Source of the DNA: Clostridiales bacterium
GTDB lineage: Bacteria; Bacillota; Clostridia; Christensenellales; CAG-138
Assembly (NCBI GenBank): GCA_004556165.1
Contig: SFIR01000001.1
Location: forward strand, 124,001-188,000
Length of the DNA: 64,000 nucleotides
Direction: 5' to 3'
In this document: one piece after another, positions 59,239 to 64,000 of the stretch
How positions within the stretch are numbered: the stretch's first letter is position 1
Layout of the letters: every line of letters starts with the position of its first letter
Notes under the pieces: model-generated
What the model was told of the DNA's origin: nothing
The model's database searches: none
The model's input: the letters and a program-made list of their open reading frames with translations, nothing else
Made by a program: the position numbers and the translations under genes

Positions 59239-60597
59239 ATGAAATACTTCAGATCTATTTTGCTTCTGTTTTTGCTGATGCTTCTTTTATTCGCTGCCAG
59301 CGCATGCAATAAGGATGACGATTCAATGATCGAAATTACACTTTGGCATGTATACGGAGGGCAAACGGATTCTCCGCTCAATGACCTGATAGAGGAATTC
59401 AATAATACCGTCGGTGCTGAGAATAATATTCACGTTACGGTCACCAGCGTTACAAATTCCAATACCATTCATGAGAATGTGCTTGCAGCCGCATTCGGCG
59501 ATCCTTCTGCACCGGGACTCCCCGATATGTTCTGCTCCTATCCTAAGACCGTTTCTGCAATGCCGGATGATACCCTGCTTGTGGATTATTCCGATTATTT
59601 CAACGAGGGGGAGCTCTCGGAGTTCATCCCCGAATTCGTAGAAGAAGGAATAGTTAATGACCGCCTTGTCGTGCTTCCGCTCGCAAAATCGACTGAAGTT
59701 ATGTTTATTAACAAAACCGCTTTCGATCGTTTTGCCGATGCAACAGGTGTGGATATCTCGGAGCTTTCCACTTGGGAAGGACTTTTCGCTATGGCCGAAA
59801 GGTATACCGAATGGACGGATGAGCAGACTCCCGAGATTCAGGGCGACGGCAAGGTATTTTTCGTTCATGATTTTCACTTCAATTATTTTCAGGTGGGCGT
59901 GGAAGCTCTTGGCGAGGATTTTTTCAACGGCAATGAGATTGCCTATGGTCCCATGTTTGAATATGCTTGGGAGCCATATTGCAGAGCTGCGCTCAACGGA
60001 AGCCTCTGGCTGCAAAGCGGATATGCAACTGAGCCTTTGAGAACCGGCGATACGATTGTATCGGTCGCTTCGTCTGCAAGCGTTCTGTATTATTCGGATA
60101 TTGTGACATATAATGACAACACAACCGAGCAGGTCGAGATTATTGCTTTGCCTTGTCCGACCTTTGAAAACGGAGAAAAGCTCGTTATGCAGCGTGGCGT
60201 CGGTGTCTGCACGGTAAAATCCACACCCGAGAGGGAACAGGCCTGCGTGACATTTCTAAAATGGCTGACTGACGCAGAGCGAAATACGGAATTTGTCACC
60301 AAAGCGGGCTATATGCCCGTAAAGCAGGAAGCCTTCGAAAAATATCTAATGCCTGCAATAGAGAATCTTAAAGATAAAATGTACATTTCACTTTACCGGG
60401 CATTCTTACAGACCCAGAAGGAATACACTTTCTATTTCCCTCCGAAGATAGATACTTATCTCGAATTGGAAACGTCGTTTGAAAGCAATGTTCGTAATGC
60501 GTTGAAATACGGAAAGTCGAGATATATGGATGCCGATTCGGGTTCAATCGACGTGCAGATAATTGAAACGCTGAACTATTTTAAAAGCTGTAATTGA
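59239..60597 (+). CDS. Family 1 (sugar-type) extracellular substrate-binding lipoprotein
   Basis: 452 residues. Signal peptide with lipobox ASAC (Cys about 23). The mature part has EITLWHVYGGQTDSPLNDLI and IEEFNN, the N-lobe opening of UgpB/MalE-like binding proteins, then VLPLAKSTEVMFINKTAFDR and GVGVCTVKSTPEREQACVTF, family landmarks. Ligand unknown; sugars or glycerol phosphates are typical. There is no permease or ATPase on either side. The next gene, 30 bases downstream, encodes a membrane sensor with a LuxR end, so the protein may deliver a signal rather than a nutrient. GAAAGGATACC precedes the ATG. Confidence 0.9.
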   Translation: MKYFRSILLLFLLMLLLFAASACNKDDDSMIEITLWHVYGGQTDSPLNDLIEEFNNTVGAENNIHVTVTSVTNSNTIHENVLAAAFGDPSAPGLPDMFCSYPKTVSAMPDDTLLVDYSDYFNEGELSEFIPEFVEEGIVNDRLVVLPLAKSTEVMFINKTAFDRFADATGVDISELSTWEGLFAMAERYTEWTDEQTPEIQGDGKVFFVHDFHFNYFQVGVEALGEDFFNGNEIAYGPMFEYAWEPYCRAALNGSLWLQSGYATEPLRTGDTIVSVASSASVLYYSDIVTYNDNTTEQVEIIALPCPTFENGEKLVMQRGVGVCTVKSTPEREQACVTFLKWLTDAERNTEFVTKAGYMPVKQEAFEKYLMPAIENLKDKMYISLYRAFLQTQKEYTFYFPPKIDTYLELETSFESNVRNALKYGKSRYMDADSGSIDVQIIETLNYFKSCN

Positions 60598-60627
60598 AAA
60601 TAGTGCTCCTTGGAGGCAGGTAAACTC

Positions 60628-62217
60628 TTGTTCGGACACCTTAAAGCGCTGATTAAAGCGAGTAAAAAATTTTATGAACAAGGAGTCAGCATTCGGCGCA
60701 GACTGGTACTGTACTGGGTCTCGATGGTGCTTGCTCTGTTTCTGATATTCATTCTTGTACTCAATCTAATCGGTGCTTTTTCGAAGACCGAGCGTGAGCT
60801 GTCCGCTTTTCTTGAGCTTCAGGAAAGAAATACGAGTGCTGCACTATCCAACCATCTCAGTGAACTGACTGCGCAGGGCATTGTCCTTTCAAAGGATATT
60901 TCAAAGAAGATGTCAAATCTTCTTAATGACAGAGGCGTAGATTTTGATGAGCTTAATGATAATATTCCTCTCATTGCCGAGCTGGAGGAGGATCTATATG
61001 ACTCTGTTTATACAACCCTGAATGCAGGCGATTGCAATGGTGCATTTGTGCTGCTCGATGCAACCGCGAATACGGGCCTTGATGGTTCGGAAAAATCGCG
61101 CATCGGCTGTTATCTGCGTTACTCGGATGTCAGCACCGCAGGAAGCTCGAATCAGAGGCTGACCTATTTCAGGGGAATGTTCGATATAGCAAGAAAAAAT
61201 GGGGTTCAGCTGCACAACCGCTGGAATCCCGAGTTTGATACATCTTTTTTGCCGGGATATGATGATTTTATGGCGATTCGGGTTGACCGAATCGCGGATA
61301 GCTTCTGCTGGTCGGGAAGAATGCATATCACCGGCACCTGGGAGGATGCGAACCTCCTTTATGTCCCCGTTGTTTATCAGGGAAGGGTATGCGGCATATG
61401 CGGCATTGAGCTCGGAGATTTGTATTTTCAGTTATCATATGCATCCGTAAAATCTCAATACGGAAATGTTATGACGCTCATTGCGCCATTGGAAGGTGAT
61501 CACCTTTTGCTGGATAAAGCTATGTTCGGCGGCAGCGCCGGAGCAGCACTGCAAACACAGGGCATACTCAGCATCAAGGATGAGAAGTATTTTGAAAGCT
61601 ATGATTCCGGCTCAGTTCGGTACATAGGTGCTCATAAGAGCTTGGAACATAAAACAGTCGATGGAAAGGAGCTTGTTGTCGCCTTACTGCTTCCGGAGAG
61701 CAGCTTTTCTTCTGCTGTAAGCTCAGAACGCGCAAAATGGATGATCATATCGTTTGCGGCACTGCTGCTCCTTCTGGTGCTCTCTTTCTTCCTTTCGAGA
61801 TCATTTGCCAAGCCGATAACACAGGGAATACGTTCGCTCAAAGAAGAGCCCTTGATGGGTGGTACCGTTGCTAAGGTCGGGATAAAGGAGATCGATGAGC
61901 TTCATGATTTCGTTCGAGCTTTAAGGGAGAAAAGACGGCTTGCAGAGGAGATGCCCCCGGGCGTTCAGCTGCTTTTTACAGATTTCTCTTCCCGCGTACA
62001 GACTCTCACGCCGATGGAGCGTACCGTTTTGCAGTGTTATATTGAAGGACATGATACCGTTGAAACTGCAAATCTCGCCTTTATCAGCATAAATACTGTC
62101 AAAAAGCATAATACCAATATCTATAGGAAACTCGGCATCACTACCCGTGAAGAGCTGATGCTCTATATAGATCTGTTTCGCCGCTGCGGTAAGATTGAAG
62201 AGATCTCTTATATTTAG
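60628..62217 (+). CDS. Membrane-spanning sensor with C-terminal LuxR-type DNA-binding domain, TTG start
   Basis: 529 residues, starting at TTG 60628 after an AGGT-rich ribosome site; a TTG six codons earlier has none. Layout: short basic N-terminus, TM1 (about 26-49), an extracellular domain of about 320 residues whose order and end (NLLYVPVVYQGRVCGICGIE) resemble dCache sensors, TM2 (about 371-392), a HAMP-like stretch, then a LuxR/GerE helix-turn-helix: LTPMERTVLQCYIEGHDTVE and INTVKKHNTNIYRKLGI. No kinase or receiver domain is present, so it should couple an outside signal directly to DNA. It is cotranscribed with the binding lipoprotein upstream, its likely signal partner. Targets are unknown. 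Confidence 0.85.
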   Translation: MFGHLKALIKASKKFYEQGVSIRRRLVLYWVSMVLALFLIFILVLNLIGAFSKTERELSAFLELQERNTSAALSNHLSELTAQGIVLSKDISKKMSNLLNDRGVDFDELNDNIPLIAELEEDLYDSVYTTLNAGDCNGAFVLLDATANTGLDGSEKSRIGCYLRYSDVSTAGSSNQRLTYFRGMFDIARKNGVQLHNRWNPEFDTSFLPGYDDFMAIRVDRIADSFCWSGRMHITGTWEDANLLYVPVVYQGRVCGICGIELGDLYFQLSYASVKSQYGNVMTLIAPLEGDHLLLDKAMFGGSAGAALQTQGILSIKDEKYFESYDSGSVRYIGAHKSLEHKTVDGKELVVALLLPESSFSSAVSSERAKWMIISFAALLLLLVLSFFLSRSFAKPITQGIRSLKEEPLMGGTVAKVGIKEIDELHDFVRALREKRRLAEEMPPGVQLLFTDFSSRVQTLTPMERTVLQCYIEGHDTVETANLAFISINTVKKHNTNIYRKLGITTREELMLYIDLFRRCGKIEEISYI

Positions 62218-62237
62218 ATTGAGTATTGATAGATGCA

Positions 62238-62279
62238 TTGCCACTGCAGCCTTCATAAGGCTTGCGGTGGCAAGTTTTG
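62238..62279 (+). terminator. Terminator after the LuxR-sensor gene
   Basis: TTGCCAC and GTGGCAA with an inner GCCT/AGGC stem, then GTTTTGC. Confidence 0.75.
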
Positions 62280-62280
62280 C

Positions 62281-62371
62281 TTGCAACAACATATGGTGTT
62301 ATTGCAAAGAAACAACGCTACATGTTGTATACTACTGAGTAGTATTTTCACATTTCTGGTAAAAATACTAC
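62281..62371. repeat. Cluster of inverted repeats with three ATACTAC motifs
   Basis: TTGCAA pairs with TTGCAA across 62281-62307 (with AACA/TGTT inside). Then ATACTAC-TGA-GTAGTAT is a perfect palindrome at 62329-62345, and a third ATACTAC lies at 62365-62371. The pattern looks like a regulator-binding region. Confidence 0.6.
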
Positions 62372-62602
62372 CGGAGACCATATTATTATTTCCATTTTAT
62401 GCTAAAATATACTTATGAGAATTATTCTATCGCGCAGACATCGGGAGGCTGTAAACAGATAGCTTGCATCCGATTTGTACGGAAGTATTTTATTCGATAA
62501 TACCTGATTACGGAGAATAATGTTTACGGGTATTTAGGTACTTTTCACCAGCGATATTCAGAATTCTATTGATATACATAAAGGGAGGGCTATCACATCA
62601 CC
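62372..62602. other. AT-rich intergenic stretch without a convincing gene
   Basis: A TAAAAT box near 62403 and a 15-codon frame starting at about 62416 are the only signals; the frame lacks a ribosome site. Nothing else is evident before the lipoprotein gene. Confidence 0.4.
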
Positions 62603-63091
62603 ATGAACATGAAGATTATTATTTTAGCTTTGATAATAGCAGCAGCTCCCATGCTCGCCTCTTGCGGCAGTGGGCTCTTTTCCCGTTCACCGCAAATATC
62701 CGGTATAACTCATTTCAGCTATGCAATCTACGGCGGCATGACGATGAATTACGGCTATGACTATTCGGCCGATCTTGCTGACGGCAAGGTTATTGTGACC
62801 CATCGCCCGAGCGATGAGCCCGAAGAAAACTCCATCACCGTTGAGACCGATGCTTCATTCATGGATGAGCTTCGTGCCGTTATCGAAAAATACAAGCTGA
62901 ATAAATGGGACGGATTCCATGGCAACAACAAATATGTTCTGGACGGGGATTTCTTTTCTCTAAGAGTTGAAATGGATAATGGGCAGACAATATCGGCAGG
63001 CGGCTATATGTCATATCCGAAGAATTACAGTGCAGCCATTTCGGAGATAATTGCTCTCTTTGATGCTCTTTTTCCGAAAGAATCCGACTGA
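62603..63091 (+). CDS. Small lipoprotein of unknown function
   Basis: 162 residues. Signal peptide with lipobox LASC (Cys about 21). The mature part is probably beta-rich: SYAIYGGMTMNYGYDYSADL, then SITVETDASFMDELRAVIEK and NGQTISAGGYMSYPKNY. I do not recognise the family with certainty. The purine-rich GGGAGGG ribosome site lies 13 bases from the ATG, longer than usual. The neighbours behind it are also hypothetical. Confidence 0.72.
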   Translation: MNMKIIILALIIAAAPMLASCGSGLFSRSPQISGITHFSYAIYGGMTMNYGYDYSADLADGKVIVTHRPSDEPEENSITVETDASFMDELRAVIEKYKLNKWDGFHGNNKYVLDGDFFSLRVEMDNGQTISAGGYMSYPKNYSAAISEIIALFDALFPKESD

Positions 63092-63210
63092 TATTGCCTA
63101 AGGTGTTCCATGCAAATCAGAAAGCGAAGCAAATTAACTGTGGCTGATTGAGCAGGGCAAATTTCCTTGCTTTCAGAATAAATCAATCAAATAAAAATGG
63201 AGGAACAATT

Positions 63211-63600
63211 ATGGAAATCAAAGGAACCTGGAAGATCGACGGCATGCTCGACTTTTTGAATGGCGGCTACAGGAAGTTAGATCCTGCGTCTGAGGATGAA
63301 AGCGAAGCTATGTTTGCAAAGGCTGTCATTATTATAAACGATACCGAGATGCTGACCTGCTTACCGATCACCGAGGATATGTCCCCCGAGCAGATTGAAC
63401 AAGCCAAGGAAGAGGGAATGGCTATTGTAGACGGATGCCTTGTGCAATCAAGCGAACCCATTAAATTCGAGGACGGCAAATGGTTCTACAATACCGGTAT
63501 CCAAGGCGATATTATGGGAGAAGAGATCAATCCATGGAGTGAGTTCGAATTCGACGGCGAGTATCTCTGCACCGGAATGTTAAGATTCCGCAGGGCTTGA
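63211..63600 (+). CDS. Conserved-looking small soluble protein of unknown function
   Basis: 129 residues from ATG 63211 with GGAGGAACAATT upstream; an earlier frame start is rejected for lack of a site. Acidic, no membrane segment. MEIKGTWKIDGMLDF at the start and FEFDGEYLCTGMLRFRR at the end resemble a lipocalin-like beta barrel (GTW opening), with a Glu-rich helical insert. That resemblance is weak. It lies 44 bases before the next gene, so the two may be cotranscribed. Confidence 0.7.
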   Translation: MEIKGTWKIDGMLDFLNGGYRKLDPASEDESEAMFAKAVIIINDTEMLTCLPITEDMSPEQIEQAKEEGMAIVDGCLVQSSEPIKFEDGKWFYNTGIQGDIMGEEINPWSEFEFDGEYLCTGMLRFRRA

Positions 63601-63644
63601 AAAAGGGAATAGCAAATAAATAGCTAAGATTTAAGGAGAAAAAC

Positions 63645-64000
63645 ATGTCAATTTTCGATTCAATTAAAAGCAAGGCCGGAACTGCTATCAATAAGGCAGT
63701 TACCGCCGCAGGCAATAAGAACTATACCGTAGTTCTCAATACCCTTCCCATGAGCGTTGAGGAGCTCAAGGCAATGCCGCAGGGCAGCCTCAAGAATCCC
63801 GAAGATACCGCTGCGCTCGTTATTGCAGCACTCGCAGTCTATCCTGCCGCACCCGATGCTTCCATTGCAATGATCAATTATATGCGCAACGGCCGTGACC
63901 TCATCGGAAGCGATCTTCAGTTCGTCAAGGAACGCGGAGTCAGCCACAATAACGCTGTCATCGCCTGCTTCAAGGGTGCAACTCCCGAAAATAACTATAC
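63645..64000 (+). CDS. Hypothetical protein of a clostridial conserved family, truncated by the window end
   Basis: The first 118 residues are visible; the frame continues past 64000. AAGGAGAAAAAC precedes the ATG. After MSIFDSIKSKAGTAINKAV come YTVVLNTLPMSVEELKAMP, DTAALVIAALAVYPAAPDAS and finally FKGATPENNY. I recall these blocks from a conserved clostridial family (possibly DUF6935; the number is from memory). The opening MSIFDSIKSKA resembles the N-terminus of the zinc-ribbon protein at 2583-3038. Function unknown. Confidence 0.75.
   Translation, partial: MSIFDSIKSKAGTAINKAVTAAGNKNYTVVLNTLPMSVEELKAMPQGSLKNPEDTAALVIAALAVYPAAPDASIAMINYMRNGRDLIGSDLQFVKERGVSHNNAVIACFKGATPENNY

Noticed and set aside
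62416..62463. Short plus-strand frame of about 15 codons
   Set aside because: No ribosome site, no recognisable sequence, and too short to support.

Overview
The window looks like a chromosomal segment from an anaerobic, Gram-positive, endospore-forming member of the Clostridia, probably a gut or fibre-degrading lineage. The evidence is a DnaD/DnaI helicase-loading pair, the sporulation genes yqfC-yqfD, the Firmicutes orders ylxM-ffh-rpsP-khpA-rimM-trmD-rplS and yqf-phoH-pgpH-ybeY-cdd-era-recO, a dockerin-bearing secreted protein, and a Bcd/Etf set as used in butyrate-type fermentation. Base composition is moderate and I see no clearly foreign block. The species cannot be named from sequence reading alone. 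There is no rRNA, transposase, integrase, prophage or CRISPR array.

Layout. 1-3.6 kb: end of a secreted CotH-like protein with a dockerin, an orphan NMT1-type binding lipoprotein, a zinc-ribbon protein and a small membrane protein. 3.8-7.3 kb: a TVP38-type membrane protein, then dnaD-dnaI and a DUF1292 protein on the minus strand. 7.5-13.6 kb: mscL with a zinc-ribbon tail, a SEC-C protein, a VanW lipoprotein, tadA, a small membrane protein, an ABC exporter and an M42 peptidase. 13.8-17.5 kb: a divergent tryptophanase-family lyase facing copA. 17.6-24.4 kb: yqfC-yqfD-phoH-pgpH-ybeY-cdd-era-recO, with an unlisted 43-codon gene on the opposite strand between era and recO. 24.5-30.8 kb: tRNA-Asn, a LytTR regulator with a LiaF-like membrane protein, a YtrA-type ABC operon with its GntR regulator and operator palindrome, and a cadmium/zinc efflux operon with two ArsR operators. 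31-34.5 kb: bcd-etfB-etfA, with a ferredoxin-extended EtfA, then an acyl-carrier-protein homologue without its serine. 34.7-40.9 kb: SRP, ribosome and tRNA maturation genes. 41-45 kb: glycosyltransferase, GAPDH with a cysteine tail, lipoate ligase, a membrane protein. 45-49.6 kb, minus strand: nadD/yqeK fusion-rsfS-dnaX-hisS. 49.7-57.8 kb: tRNA-Ala, SDR, a large FtsX-type ABC transporter, iron alcohol dehydrogenase and a LysR regulator. 58-64 kb: membrane-anchored EEP phosphatase/nuclease, an orphan sugar-type binding lipoprotein followed by a membrane-spanning sensor with a LuxR DNA-binding end, and three poorly known proteins.

Most interesting points. (1) The pair at 59.2-62.2 kb may be a one-component transmembrane signalling system: a binding lipoprotein with no permease sits next to a Cache-like sensor joined through the membrane to a LuxR helix-turn-helix. 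(2) The acyl-carrier-protein-like protein lacks the phosphopantetheine serine. (3) The PgpH homologue lacks its usual extracellular domain. (4) GAPDH carries a cysteine-rich tail. (5) A YqzL-like small gene is inverted relative to its usual orientation. (6) At least two genes, tadA and nadD/yqeK, have -10 boxes ending exactly six bases before the start codon, which suggests leaderless transcripts. Promoters of the form TTGACA-17-TATAAT are readily visible throughout and support many of the start choices.
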